Below the pieces are notes generated by a model, which worked only from the letters and a program-made list of their open reading frames with translations, did no database searches and was not told where the DNA came from. Both the position numbers and the translations under genes were made by a program. DNA of 6,560 nt. Source: an uncultured Burkholderiales bacterium. GTDB taxonomy: Bacteria > Pseudomonadota > Gammaproteobacteria > Burkholderiales > Burkholderiaceae_C. Each line of letters opens with the position of its first letter. Positions within the stretch are counted from its first letter, which is position 1. Shown here in pieces: positions 1-6,460 of this stretch. Location of the stretch: assembly GCA_903856875.1 (NCBI GenBank), contig CAIODE010000033.1, positions 1-6,560 on the forward strand, in the 5' to 3' direction.

Positions 1-65
1 GCTTGAGTGCTTCACTGACGCTCAATGTATGACCTTGATTTAGGGGTTCGCTGCATCATGGGGCG

Positions 66-335
66 ATGCACTTTACATGTGACCCCAACAAAAGCCGTGC
101 AAATTATTTCAAACATGGCATAGTGCTTGAATTCGCTCAATATCTTGATTGGACGAAAGCTGTTATTTGGCCAGACGAGCGACAAAACTACAACGAGAAC
201 CGCATGCGCGGCTTGGTGCCCTTAGATAACAGGCTTTACTTTCTAGTCTATGTTATGCGCAATGAATCTATCCGATGCATCAGTTTGCGAAAAGCTAACA
301 AACGAGAGGCTAAGCGTTATGAAAAAAATCAATAA
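66..335 (+). CDS. brnT: BrnT-family (DUF497) toxin of a type II toxin-antitoxin pair
   Basis: The 89-residue protein has the layout of the BrnT/DUF497 family. It opens with an N-terminal DPNK...N..KHGI block (residues 6-19), has a PDER motif at residues 36-39, and ends in a basic stretch, IRCISLRKANKREAKRYE, at residues 69-86. The family's usual ending is I-R-I-I-S-x-R-x-A-x-x-x-E-x-x-x-Y-E. Family members are small RelE-like ribonucleases that stop translation when free of their antitoxin; that role comes from family knowledge. Length is normal and no frameshift is visible. The ATG at 66 is the only start that keeps the N-terminal motif, but no good ribosome-binding site precedes it. The antitoxin-like gene overlaps its 3' end by 17 bases, the usual toxin-first order of brnTA. 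The local sequence looks A/T-richer than the housekeeping genes to its right, which fits acquired DNA. Family call is firm; activity is unknown. Confidence 0.82.
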   Translation: MHFTCDPNKSRANYFKHGIVLEFAQYLDWTKAVIWPDERQNYNENRMRGLVPLDNRLYFLVYVMRNESIRCISLRKANKREAKRYEKNQ

Positions 336-516
336 AAATAGCAAAACTATCAAAATCATCATGCCAACTGATGAGGAAGACAGACAAATTACATTGGCAG
401 CACTGAGCGACCCAGATAACCCGCCTATGACAGATGAGGATTTTGCTTACATGGAGAAGCATGCCGTCTTTGGCGCGCCTTGGACCAAGCCTGGTTATGG
501 TCAAGTCAAAAAATGA
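319..516 (+). CDS. brnA: BrnA-like antitoxin, short form without the C-terminal DNA-binding domain
   Basis: This 65-residue protein follows and overlaps the BrnT-like toxin. Its central part (MPTDEEDRQIT at 15-25, ALSDPDNPPMTDEDFAYM at 28-45) matches the N-terminal half of BrnA antitoxins, which typically reads MPTxEEDxxI...DPDxxPxTDExxxxM. I chose the ATG at 319 because GAGAGG at 304-309 lies 9 bases upstream; the open frame extends further back inside brnT but without such a site. Typical BrnA proteins continue into a ribbon-helix-helix segment (xVSIRLDxDVLxxFKxxGxGWQTRIN) that represses the operon. Here the protein stops after a FGAPW..P..GQVKK tail at 51-65. The other two frames downstream do not restore that segment, so this is not a simple frameshift. 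It may still bind the toxin through its N-terminal part but probably cannot autoregulate by itself. It could also be a decayed antitoxin or a short natural variant. Confidence 0.72.
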   Translation: MKKINKNSKTIKIIMPTDEEDRQITLAALSDPDNPPMTDEDFAYMEKHAVFGAPWTKPGYGQVKK

Positions 517-530
517 ATTGACGCCAAAAA

Positions 531-983
531 TTAGTAAGGATTCTTAAACCCCAAGCTTTGCATGATCTCAATTTCATGCGCTTCCATGGCCTCCGCATCT
601 TCATCACTGGTTTCGTGATCCCATCCCTGCGCATGCAATGCACCATGCACCAGTAAATGCGCGTAATGAGCCTGCAGTGTTTTACCTTGCTCACGCGCCT
701 CTTGTGCCACCACTGGCGCACACAACACCAAGTCGGCCATCACCACGGGTGACTGCATGTAATCAAAGGTGAGCACATTAGTGGCGTAGTCTTTTTTCCT
801 AAACTCGCGGTTCAATCGTTGACCCTCTTCGGCGTCCACAATGCGAACGGTGATTTCGCCATCAAGGTCCAAACTGTGACGTATCCAGCGCGCTACTTTA
901 TGGCGGGGCAAGGCCGTGCGATGACGTGCAGCATGAGGAATGTCGCCAAATTGCAGGGACAAGTTAAGCGTCGGTAGTGCCAT
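531..983 (-). CDS. ybeY: Endoribonuclease YbeY (rRNA maturation factor)
   Basis: YbeY is a metal-dependent single-strand endoribonuclease needed for 16S rRNA 3'-end maturation and ribosome quality control. The signature HGxLHxxGxDH is present as [11 protein letters not shown] at residues 113-123 of the 150-residue form; His113, His117 and His123 are the expected zinc ligands. Upstream are [18 protein letters not shown] (58-75), containing the conserved basic residue (Arg62), and the MADLVLC strand (82-88), both standard for the family. Length is normal. The start is uncertain: the ATG at 983 follows the phoH stop by 5 bases, while a TTG at 992 would overlap that stop by 4 bases (TTGA) and add three residues. 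I prefer the ATG because MALP... is the N-terminus I expect in this lineage; neither start has a strong ribosome-binding site. It is co-transcribed with phoH, as in the ybeZ-ybeY arrangement of many proteobacteria. Confidence 0.95.
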   Translation of the reverse strand: MALPTLNLSLQFGDIPHAARHRTALPRHKVARWIRHSLDLDGEITVRIVDAEEGQRLNREFRKKDYATNVLTFDYMQSPVVMADLVLCAPVVAQEAREQGKTLQAHYAHLLVHGALHAQGWDHETSDEDAEAMEAHEIEIMQSLGFKNPY

Positions 984-988
984 ATTTT

Positions 989-1945
989 TCAAGCATCAAT
1001 CGACCGACTGCGGACCGTGGTTCTTTGCGCATCATAAGCATCCACAATGCGCGCCACCAAGGGATGACGCACCACATCGGCACTGGTAAACCGTGTCATG
1101 GCAATGCCCTTAACCCGCCTTAAAACACGCTCAGCATCTATCAAGCCACTCAACTGACCTTTGGGCAAATCAATTTGACTCACATCTCCGGTGACCACAG
1201 CCTTCGCGCCAAAACCAATGCGCGTCAGGAACATTTTCATTTGCTCAGGGGTGGTGTTTTGTGCTTCGTCCAAAATCACAAACGCATTGTTCAAGGTGCG
1301 GCCGCGCATGAAGGCCAAGGGCGCGACTTCAATGGCGTTGCGCTCAAAGGCTTTCTGCACTTTGTCGTGACCCATCAGGTCGTAAAGCGCGTCGTACAAG
1401 GGACGTAAATACGGATCGACCTTTTGCGATAAATCGCCAGGCAAGAAGCCCAAACGCTCGCCAGCCTCTACGGCCGGTCGAGTTAAAACAATTCGTTGCA
1501 CGCTGGCACGCTCCAGAGCATCTACCGCGCAAGCCACCGCCAAATAAGTTTTACCGGTGCCCGCAGGCCCAATGCCAAAGGTAATGTCGTGCGTGGCCAT
1601 GTTGTCGATGTATAAGGCCTGCATGGGGGTGCGCGCTTTCAGGTCAGCACGGCGCGTTAAAAGTGAGGCGGCATCGGGGTTGTTGGCCACCTCGGGGTCG
1701 CCGGTCATCATGAGCTGAAGGGCGTCTTCCTTGATGGGCCGGTCGGCCATTTCATAAAGGGCCTGAAGCAACTCCAGCGCTTGGTTGGCCCGTGCCTTGT
1801 GGCCATCAATTTTGAATTGTTCGTGCCGATGGGCAATTTTGACCTGCAGGCCTGCCTCAATGGTGCGCAAATGGGCGTCCATAGGGCCGCAAAGATGCGT
1901 CATGCGGGTATTGTTGTGCGGCGTGAAGTTGTGTCTGACAATCAA
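989..1945 (-). CDS. ybeZ: PhoH-family ATPase (YbeZ type)
   Basis: This is a cytoplasmic P-loop NTPase of the PhoH/YbeZ family, thought to work with YbeY in RNA processing. In the 318-residue form, an N-terminal KH-like region (about 20-65) precedes the ATPase core. Walker A is GPAGTGKT at 126-133, the [17 protein letters not shown] block is at 155-171, and Walker B is VILDEAQN at 223-230 with Asp226/Glu227. Further conserved blocks are [17 protein letters not shown] (252-268) and [12 protein letters not shown] (286-297). The start needs care. The frame is open back to a GTG at 2014, but the extra 23 residues look like translated spacer. The TTG at 1945 has AGGA 8 bases upstream and gives a protein starting [14 protein letters not shown], which fits relatives in Comamonadaceae as I remember them. 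The next ATG would delete part of that conserved N-terminus. It is transcribed away from ruvA and leads straight into ybeY. Confidence 0.93.
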   Translation of the reverse strand: MIVRHNFTPHNNTRMTHLCGPMDAHLRTIEAGLQVKIAHRHEQFKIDGHKARANQALELLQALYEMADRPIKEDALQLMMTGDPEVANNPDAASLLTRRADLKARTPMQALYIDNMATHDITFGIGPAGTGKTYLAVACAVDALERASVQRIVLTRPAVEAGERLGFLPGDLSQKVDPYLRPLYDALYDLMGHDKVQKAFERNAIEVAPLAFMRGRTLNNAFVILDEAQNTTPEQMKMFLTRIGFGAKAVVTGDVSQIDLPKGQLSGLIDAERVLRRVKGIAMTRFTSADVVRHPLVARIVDAYDAQRTTVRSRSIDA

Positions 1946-2041
1946 GCTGATAATCCTAAAGAAAATAGACAAAAGCCCAAATTGGGCATTGTCCATACCC
2001 ATAATGATAGGCACTTATCTGATGAAGAAGAACGGCACGCC
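1946..2041. promoter_or_regulatory. Divergent phoH/ruvA spacer, presumed promoter region
   Basis: This spacer lies between the proposed phoH start on the minus strand and the ruvA start on the plus strand, so promoters for both directions should lie in or near it. It is A/T-rich compared with the flanking genes. It holds AGGA for phoH on the minus strand (1954-1957, 8 bases before the TTG), a GAAGAAGAA purine run before ruvA (about 2023-2031) and a perfect palindrome at 1975-1987. Plausible -10-like hexamers exist (for example GATAAT at 1949-1954 and CATAAT at 2000-2005, both plus strand), but none pairs with a good -35 at 16-18 bases, so I do not name a promoter. No LexA-type CTG...CAG operator is evident here, although ruvAB is SOS-controlled in some bacteria. 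Confidence 0.4.
1975..1987. repeat. Short perfect palindrome in the phoH/ruvA spacer
   Basis: GCCCAA and TTGGGC are separated by a single A, giving perfect 6-base arms. The position, roughly midway between the two divergent starts, suits a protein-binding site. However, 6-base arms with a one-base centre are expected about once or twice by chance in a window this long. I do not recognise the motif as the site of a known regulator. Confidence 0.35.
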
Positions 2042-2614
2042 ATGATTGGTCAGTTAACAGGCACTTTGATCGACAAAAACCCACCCGAGGTGGTGGTGGA
2101 CTGCCATGGCGTTGGCTACGAGGTGAGTGTCCCTATGAGCACCTTTTACAACCTGCCTGCCTTGGGTGAGAAGGTGAAGTTGCTCACGCATTTTGTGGTG
2201 CGAGAAGATGCCCAACTGCTGTACGGCTTTGCCACCACCGAAGAGCGTGCAGCTTTTAGGCAGCTGATTAAAATTTCAGGGGTCGGCCCGCGAACGGCTT
2301 TGAGTGTTTTGTCTGGCATGGGCGTGGCCGATTTGGCGCAGGCCATTACGCAGCAAGAAGCCGGGCGCTTGGTGAAAGTACCCGGTATTGGCAAAAAAAC
2401 TGCCGAGCGTTTGCTGCTGGAATTGAAGGGCAAGATGGGCGCAGACCTTGGACTGCCAGCAGGTACTTTGCATGATCATGCCAACGACATTCTGCAAGCC
2501 TTGGTGGCACTAGGCTACTCCGACAAGGAAGCCGCGCTGGCACTCAAATCTTTGCCGCCCGACATTGGCGTAAGCGATGGCATCAAAATGGCGCTCAAGG
2601 CCTTGGCCAAATAA
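2042..2614 (+). CDS. ruvA: Holliday junction branch migration protein RuvA
   Basis: RuvA binds four-way DNA junctions as a tetramer and loads RuvB for branch migration during recombinational repair. The 190-residue protein shows all three domains. The N-terminal OB-fold (1-63) starts MIGQLTGTL and carries the conserved GVGYEV (24-28) and [13 protein letters not shown] (51-63) blocks, with Glu55/Asp56 at the place of the acidic pin at the junction centre. Two helix-hairpin-helix motifs follow, [10 protein letters not shown] (78-87) and [12 protein letters not shown] (113-124). The C-terminal three-helix domain (about 145-190) contacts RuvB. The linker at about 131-144 is short. The frame is open far upstream through DNA antisense to phoH, but the family always starts MIG..., and a GAAGAAGAA run stands about 10 bases before this ATG. 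It lies 12 bases ahead of ruvB and is surely co-transcribed with it. ruvC is not in the window. Confidence 0.97.
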   Translation: MIGQLTGTLIDKNPPEVVVDCHGVGYEVSVPMSTFYNLPALGEKVKLLTHFVVREDAQLLYGFATTEERAAFRQLIKISGVGPRTALSVLSGMGVADLAQAITQQEAGRLVKVPGIGKKTAERLLLELKGKMGADLGLPAGTLHDHANDILQALVALGYSDKEAALALKSLPPDIGVSDGIKMALKALAK

Positions 2615-2626
2615 AATCATCTAAAC

Positions 2627-3676
2627 ATGAGCATTCAAACCGACGACTTTGGCACCCCACCGCCCGTGCGCATGGTGGACGCAAAACCTGAGACACCGCA
2701 GGAAGAAGCCATTGAGCGCGCGCTGCGCCCCAAGTTGCTTGACGACTATGTGGGCCAAGCCAAAGTACGCGAGCAGTTAGAAATTTTCATTGGCGCCGCC
2801 AAGATGCGCGGCGAACCTTTGGACCATGTGCTGCTATTTGGCCCGCCAGGTTTGGGCAAGACCACCTTGAGCCACATCATTGCGGCGGAGTTGGGTGTGA
2901 ACCTGCGCCAAACAAGTGGCCCCGTCTTAGAGAAACCAAAAGACCTGGCCGCCCTGCTCACCAATTTAGAAAAAAACGATGTCTTGTTCATCGACGAAAT
3001 TCACCGCTTGTCTCCCGTTGTGGAAGAAATTTTGTACCCCGCGTTAGAGGACTATCAAATCGACATCATGATTGGTGAAGGCCCAGCAGCGCGCAGCATC
3101 AAACTCGATTTGCAGCCTTTCACTTTGGTGGGCGCCACCACGCGTGCGGGCATGCTCACCAATCCGTTGCGCGACAGGTTTGGCATTGTTTCGCGCCTGG
3201 AGTTTTACACGCCTGAAGAGTTGGGCCGCATTGTCAAGCGCAGTGCTGCCTTGCTCAAAGTTCCCATGGATGCAGCCGGTGGTGAAGAAATTGCTAAGCG
3301 CTCACGCGGTACACCGCGCATTGCCAATCGATTGCTCAGACGTGTGCGCGACTATGCCGATGTCAAGGGCGTGGGCCACATCACGCATGACATTGCCAAG
3401 CTGGCTTTGGCCATGCTCGATGTCGACCCCGAAGGTTTTGATTTGATGGACCGCAAACTGCTCGAAGCTGTCATTCACCGTTTTGATGGCGGCCCTGTGG
3501 GCCTGGACAACATTGCGGCCAGCATTGGCGAAGAGCGCGATACCATTGAAGATGTGATCGAGCCGTATTTGATTCAACAAGGCTTCTTGCAGCGCACTCC
3601 GCGCGGTAGAACGGCCACCTTGGCTGCCTACAGGCACTTGGGTGTGACGCCGCCCAAAAGTTTCTCTCAAGATTGA
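2627..3676 (+). CDS. ruvB: Holliday junction branch migration helicase RuvB
   Basis: RuvB is the hexameric AAA+ motor that pumps DNA through RuvA-bound junctions. Over 349 residues it shows the expected order. The N-terminal [16 protein letters not shown] block is at 29-44. Walker A GPPGLGKT is at 72-79, Walker B LFIDEIH at 120-126 (Asp123/Glu124), and the sensor-1 region LVGATTRAG at 167-175. LRDRFG, holding the arginine finger, is at 181-186, and sensor-2 [12 protein letters not shown] at 228-239. The C-terminal winged-helix domain runs from about 270 to 345 with [14 protein letters not shown] (284-297) and RTPRGR (323-328). Length is typical. No clear ribosome-binding site precedes the ATG in the 12-base gap after ruvA, so translation is probably coupled to ruvA. 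The stop codon lies inside a hairpin, and the minus-strand phosphatase gene converges on it 33 bases further on. Confidence 0.98.
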   Translation: MSIQTDDFGTPPPVRMVDAKPETPQEEAIERALRPKLLDDYVGQAKVREQLEIFIGAAKMRGEPLDHVLLFGPPGLGKTTLSHIIAAELGVNLRQTSGPVLEKPKDLAALLTNLEKNDVLFIDEIHRLSPVVEEILYPALEDYQIDIMIGEGPAARSIKLDLQPFTLVGATTRAGMLTNPLRDRFGIVSRLEFYTPEELGRIVKRSAALLKVPMDAAGGEEIAKRSRGTPRIANRLLRRVRDYADVKGVGHITHDIAKLALAMLDVDPEGFDLMDRKLLEAVIHRFDGGPVGLDNIAASIGEERDTIEDVIEPYLIQQGFLQRTPRGRTATLAAYRHLGVTPPKSFSQD

Positions 3677-3691
3677 GTTTTCAACTCAGTC
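3671..3691. terminator. Candidate hairpin terminator between ruvB and the convergent phosphatase gene
   Basis: GATTGAGTT, a TTC loop and AACTCAGTC form a 9-base-pair stem with one G-T wobble and a 3-base loop. The left arm contains the ruvB stop codon. Because genes converge here, it could serve both directions. No T-run follows on either side, so it is not a textbook intrinsic terminator. A second weak 5-bp stem (AGTTA/TAACT) follows at 3696-3710, and AACTCAGT is repeated at 3683-3690 and 3707-3714. Confidence 0.35.
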
Positions 3692-3709
3692 GCGCAGTTA
3701 GGCATTAAC

Positions 3710-4354
3710 TCAGTATTCGTCGCGCGACACTTCTTCTAAGTGCGACGTATCAGCCCAACCCACCAAAGAAACGCTTTCTGGCGTCCACAACAAACGGTTG
3801 ATGGCGGTGTTGGTCAAAGCCCAAGTTCTAGGCGCCAACAAATCTTGCCCAGTGGCAATGCGGTACAAAATATCCATCACACCGCCATGCGCAAAAACCG
3901 CAATGTGCTCACCGGGATGCTTGGCGGCCAAAGTGTTCAGGGTGGTCCGAATGCGTTGATCTAAAGCGATTAAAGACTCACCGCCTTGAGGGGGTTCCCA
4001 ATGCGGATCTCGCTTGCGCCAACGCATGGCGTCCTCTGGCAAGTCAGCTTCAATTTCTTTGAAGGTTTTGCCTTCAAAGGCGCCAAACCCGCGCTCGCGC
4101 AAGCCTTGGTGTGTCACAGGTTTCAGGCCTAATCGATTGCCCACGGTAAGCGCTGTTTGGTGCGCGCGTTGCAAGTCACTGGTGTAGATGGCGTGCAAAG
4201 TGTCTTGTGAAGCTAAGGTTTCTGCCAAACGTTCAGCCTGCAATTGGCCATGTTCATTCAATGGGATGTCAATGTGGCCTTGAATGCGTGTGTCTACATT
4301 CCAAGCAGTTTCGCCATGACGAATGGCCATGATGCGCGTTGCGTTCATTGGCAT
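3710..4354 (-). CDS. Histidine phosphatase family protein (phosphoglycerate-mutase-like)
   Basis: This is a 214-residue branch-1 histidine phosphatase of the GpmB/CobC-like type. The phosphohistidine motif is IRHGETAWN at residues 11-19 with nucleophile His13 and Arg12. Arg63 lies in YTSDLQRAHQTA (57-68). The likely proton donor Glu87 sits in GLRERGFGAFEG (84-95), and the second histidine, His156, is in VFAHGGVM (153-160). All catalytic positions look intact, so it should be an active phosphatase. The substrate cannot be read from sequence; cofactor-independent mutase, alpha-ribazole phosphatase or a general sugar or nucleotide phosphatase are all possible. The ATG at 4354 lies 3 bases after the stop of the lipoprotein gene; an alternative ATG at 4348 would remove two residues. 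The ribosome-binding site is weak, suggesting translation coupled to the gene upstream. A perfect internal hairpin lies in the codons for about residues 93-99. Confidence 0.9.
   Translation of the reverse strand: MPMNATRIMAIRHGETAWNVDTRIQGHIDIPLNEHGQLQAERLAETLASQDTLHAIYTSDLQRAHQTALTVGNRLGLKPVTHQGLRERGFGAFEGKTFKEIEADLPEDAMRWRKRDPHWEPPQGGESLIALDQRIRTTLNTLAAKHPGEHIAVFAHGGVMDILYRIATGQDLLAPRTWALTNTAINRLLWTPESVSLVGWADTSHLEEVSRDEY
4057..4079. repeat. Perfect inverted repeat inside the histidine phosphatase gene
   Basis: CTTTGAAGG (4057-4065) and CCTTCAAAG (4071-4079) are perfect complements around a 5-base loop, TTTTG on the plus strand. On the coding strand they cover the FEGKTFK codons just after the catalytic Glu87. 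No T-run follows on the coding strand, so it is not a clear terminator. By my estimate a 9-base perfect stem with a short loop is somewhat unlikely by chance in a window this size. Confidence 0.5.
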
Positions 4355-4357
4355 GAC

Positions 4358-5035
4358 TTATCTGGCAATGCTGGTGTCGACCCGTCGATTGATTGCAGCA
4401 GGGTTTGGAAATCCCTGCAGTGCAGCCCCAATCATGGCGCGCCAAATGTTTGGATGGTCAGCCCAAGGACCGTCATGCAAGGCCTTCGTTTGATAGACCA
4501 CATTGCTGGTTTTGAGATCGCGAATGATGATGCTCACTTCTTGCGCATAGCCAGAGACTGGCGGAAAGCCCGTGCGCATGCCTGTGTTCATGCCCATACC
4601 CCAGCCTACGCCATGGGGCCTGTAACCTGTGCCAATCGACATGTTGAAGCGACTCACCCAAGGACCGCGCACAGGTCGGCCCAAGGGGTCCGAAATGAAC
4701 TCGGCCGCGCGCACGCCAACCCAGACGGTGTATTGAGCTTCAATGTCGTTGCGCGTCCAGCCCAAAGGCGCCAGGGCTGCTTCAAGTTCAACTTCTGCCC
4801 AGCCAGCTTGGAGGTTGTTGACATCGGCAGGAAGGCGGTCAAGACGAAAGTAGGCTTTGGCGGGGACTGCAGTTTGTGATGTTGCAACAGTGGGCCACTG
4901 TGTACTGGTTTGCACTTGGCTCTCAATGATGCGCATGCTGTTGCAACCGCTCAATAGAAGGCTAGAGAGGACAAGTAAAAACAGCCATCCCCATTGAGTG
5001 TGGCGTGCAAATGCTTGGGTGATTTGGCGTTTCAT
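4358..5035 (-). CDS. DUF4136-like outer-membrane lipoprotein of unknown function
   Basis: This is a predicted 225-residue lipoprotein. A basic N-terminus (MKRQITQAFARH) is followed by a hydrophobic stretch (about 15-28) and the lipobox LLSGC, with Cys31 as the lipidated residue. Asn and Ser follow the Cys, with no Asp retention signal, so sorting to the outer membrane is likely. The mature part resembles DUF4136 proteins: an early YFRLDRLP strand (62-69), a paired-helix EVELEAALAPLGW (81-93) and a late VSIIIRDLKTSNVVYQTKA block (167-185). A Gly/Met-rich stretch lies at 135-156. The frame is open back to 5089, but the ATG at 5035 has a strong AAGGAG site 5 bases upstream and puts the signal peptide at the start, so it is clearly right. 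The gene follows ttcA by 50 bases and precedes the phosphatase by 3. The DUF4136 assignment is from memory of the pattern, and no function can be inferred. Confidence 0.8.
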   Translation of the reverse strand: MKRQITQAFARHTQWGWLFLLVLSSLLLSGCNSMRIIESQVQTSTQWPTVATSQTAVPAKAYFRLDRLPADVNNLQAGWAEVELEAALAPLGWTRNDIEAQYTVWVGVRAAEFISDPLGRPVRGPWVSRFNMSIGTGYRPHGVGWGMGMNTGMRTGFPPVSGYAQEVSIIIRDLKTSNVVYQTKALHDGPWADHPNIWRAMIGAALQGFPNPAAINRRVDTSIAR

Positions 5036-5037
5036 GG

Positions 5038-5047
5038 CGTCTCCTTG
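5038..5047 (-). promoter_or_regulatory. Strong ribosome-binding site of the lipoprotein gene
   Basis: On the minus strand the sequence reads ACAAGGAGACGCC directly before the ATG. The AAGGAG core is 5 bases from the start codon and is the best Shine-Dalgarno match in the window. It decides the start of the lipoprotein at 5035 over the longer open frame. The 50-base gap after ttcA could also hold a promoter, but I see no convincing -35/-10 pair. Confidence 0.8.
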
Positions 5048-5085
5048 TGAGTCACTTTCAAATGACAAATCAACATTGAATCGAA

Positions 5086-6048
5086 TCAAAGCTTAACAAC
5101 TTGCACACCTTGCAAGCTGGCCATCACATTGGGCGCTTCAAAGCTTTCGTCGTCAAAGGCTTTGTCGCCGTCTTCATTGGCGAGACCCGTGATTTTGAGA
5201 TTTTTAAAATCATGCAAGTTGGCATCCATCAAATGCGAGGGCACCACATTTTGCAAAGCTGAAAACATGTTTTCAATGCGGCCTGGAAACTTCTTTTGCC
5301 AATCGCGAATCATGTTGCCAATTTGCACGCGCTGCAAGTTTTGTTGGCTGCCACATAAGGTGCAAGGAATGATGGGGAACTGACGGTGCTCAGCCCAGCG
5401 CGTCAGGTCGGCCTCGGCCACGTGGGCCAGAGGGCGAATGACCATGAACTCACCGTTGTCGCTCAAAAGTTTAGGTGGCATGCCTTTGAGTTTGCCGCCA
5501 AAAAACATGTTCAAGAAAAAGGTTTGTAACATGTCATCGCGGTGGTGACCCAAGGCCAATTTGTTGCACTTCAATTGGCCTGCCACTTTGTACAAAATAC
5601 CGCGGCGCAAACGGCTGCACAAACTGCACATGGTTTTGCCTTCGGGAATTTTGTCTTTCACGATGGAGTAGGTGTCTTGCGTTTCAATGTGAAACGGAAC
5701 GCCCATGTTTTTCAAATAGGCGGGCAAAATTTCTGCAGGAAAGCCAGGTTGCTTTTGATCTAAGTTGACGGCGACGAGTTCAAAGTCAACGGGCGCCCGC
5801 GCTTTCATTTTGAGCAAAATGTCGAGCATGCCGTAGCTGTCTTTGCCGCCCGACATGCAGACCATGATGCGGTCGCCATCTTCAATCATGTTGAATTCGC
5901 TGATGGCCTGACCCACCTGGCGGCACAAGCGTTTTTCTAACTTGTGTGTCTCACGTTCAATTTTGAGGGCCTTGGCTTTTTGCGCGGCCTGATCTTCGGC
6001 TTCATCGGCCACGGTCTCTAGCCAAGCGTTCTGTGTGGGTGCATTCAT
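5086..6048 (-). CDS. ttcA: tRNA 2-thiocytidine(32) synthetase TtcA
   Basis: TtcA makes 2-thiocytidine at position 32 of certain tRNAs, using ATP and an iron-sulfur cluster. In the 320-residue form the PP-loop motif SGGKDS lies at residues 66-71, activating the cytidine by adenylation. The cluster cysteines are visible: CSLC at 141-144 (Cys141, Cys144) and PCTLCGSQ at 228-235, whose first Cys (229) corresponds to the third conserved cysteine of E. coli Ttc[10 protein letters not shown] (164-172) and [10 protein letters not shown] (185-194) are typical family blocks. The tail after about 290 is acidic and less conserved. The frame is open back to a TTG at 6099, which would overlap folB by 47 bases. 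The ATG at 6048 (MNAPTQNAW) lies 4 bases after the folB stop, has a GGTGA just upstream and gives the normal length, so I chose it. Confidence 0.96.
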   Translation of the reverse strand: MNAPTQNAWLETVADEAEDQAAQKAKALKIERETHKLEKRLCRQVGQAISEFNMIEDGDRIMVCMSGGKDSYGMLDILLKMKARAPVDFELVAVNLDQKQPGFPAEILPAYLKNMGVPFHIETQDTYSIVKDKIPEGKTMCSLCSRLRRGILYKVAGQLKCNKLALGHHRDDMLQTFFLNMFFGGKLKGMPPKLLSDNGEFMVIRPLAHVAEADLTRWAEHRQFPIIPCTLCGSQQNLQRVQIGNMIRDWQKKFPGRIENMFSALQNVVPSHLMDANLHDFKNLKITGLANEDGDKAFDDESFEAPNVMASLQGVQVVKL

Positions 6049-6052
6049 GGTT

Positions 6053-6454
6053 TCACCATTGTCCTGTTTCCATGCGAATGGCAACTTCGCAATCTTCAAA
6101 AATTTCTAACTTGGCAATTTTCACTCGCACACCTTTGACACCATGCAATTGCATCAGACGGTGCGAAAGTTTGCCAATGAGACTTTCGAGCAAATTAACA
6201 TGCTCAGCCGTGCATTCATCGATGATGATTTTGCGCACCTTGCGGTAGTCGAGCACATTGCTGATGTCATCATCTCTTGGCAACAAAGGCTGAGGCCCGA
6301 GGTTGAGTTCGGCGTCCACTTGAATGGGCTGGGGCTCATTTTTTTCGTGCTCCAAAATGCCCAAGCTGGCTTCAAATCTGAGACCTGTGAGCGTGAGCGT
6401 TTGCTTGCCTGATGGGGCCAAGGGGTCTGCATGGGTGGAAGTAGGGGCAGTCAT
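6053..6454 (-). CDS. folB: Dihydroneopterin aldolase FolB
   Basis: FolB converts 7,8-dihydroneopterin to 6-hydroxymethyl-7,8-dihydropterin plus glycolaldehyde in folate synthesis, usually as an octamer. The 133-residue protein has the family core [21 protein letters not shown] (22-42), with Glu37 at the position of the pterin-site glutamate. [12 protein letters not shown] is at 69-80, [10 protein letters not shown] at 87-96 (Glu90, the pterin-anchoring glutamate) and [11 protein letters not shown] at 109-119. Lys115 aligns with the catalytic lysine of the E. coli enzyme, though the next residue is Leu where many FolB proteins have Pro. About 17 extra N-terminal residues precede the core; they look disordered and are common in this lineage. 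The ATG at 6454 lies 6 bases after the stop of the preceding reductase gene, and ttcA starts 4 bases after the folB stop, so the three are probably one operon. The ribosome-binding site is weak. Confidence 0.93.
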   Translation of the reverse strand: MTAPTSTHADPLAPSGKQTLTLTGLRFEASLGILEHEKNEPQPIQVDAELNLGPQPLLPRDDDISNVLDYRKVRKIIIDECTAEHVNLLESLIGKLSHRLMQLHGVKGVRVKIAKLEIFEDCEVAIRMETGQW

Positions 6455-6460
6455 GCTGGC

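Noticed and set aside
1..65. A possible promoter or gene end upstream of brnT
   Set aside because: TTGAGT at 3-8 and TATGAC at 28-33 are 19 bases apart and poor matches, and no frame reads as a recognisable protein tail. I cannot support a call.
1781..2041. An upstream extension of the ruvA frame through DNA antisense to phoH
   Set aside because: RuvA always starts at the MIGxLxG block, and the extension is the complement of phoH coding sequence.
3491..3503. GGCCC-TGT-GGGCC hairpin in ruvB
   Set aside because: The arms are only 5 bases and encode the conserved Gly-Gly-Pro-Val-Gly-Leu motif, so codon constraint explains it.
3302..3670. A 122-codon minus-strand open frame opposite the 3' half of ruvB
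   Set aside because: It is antisense to the highly conserved ruvB C-terminal domain; the translation has no recognisable features.
4244..4879. A 211-codon plus-strand open frame opposite the phosphatase and lipoprotein genes
   Set aside because: It is antisense to two genes with clear motifs, its translation shows no domain pattern, and it begins inside the phosphatase gene with no ribosome-binding site. It is a shadow frame.
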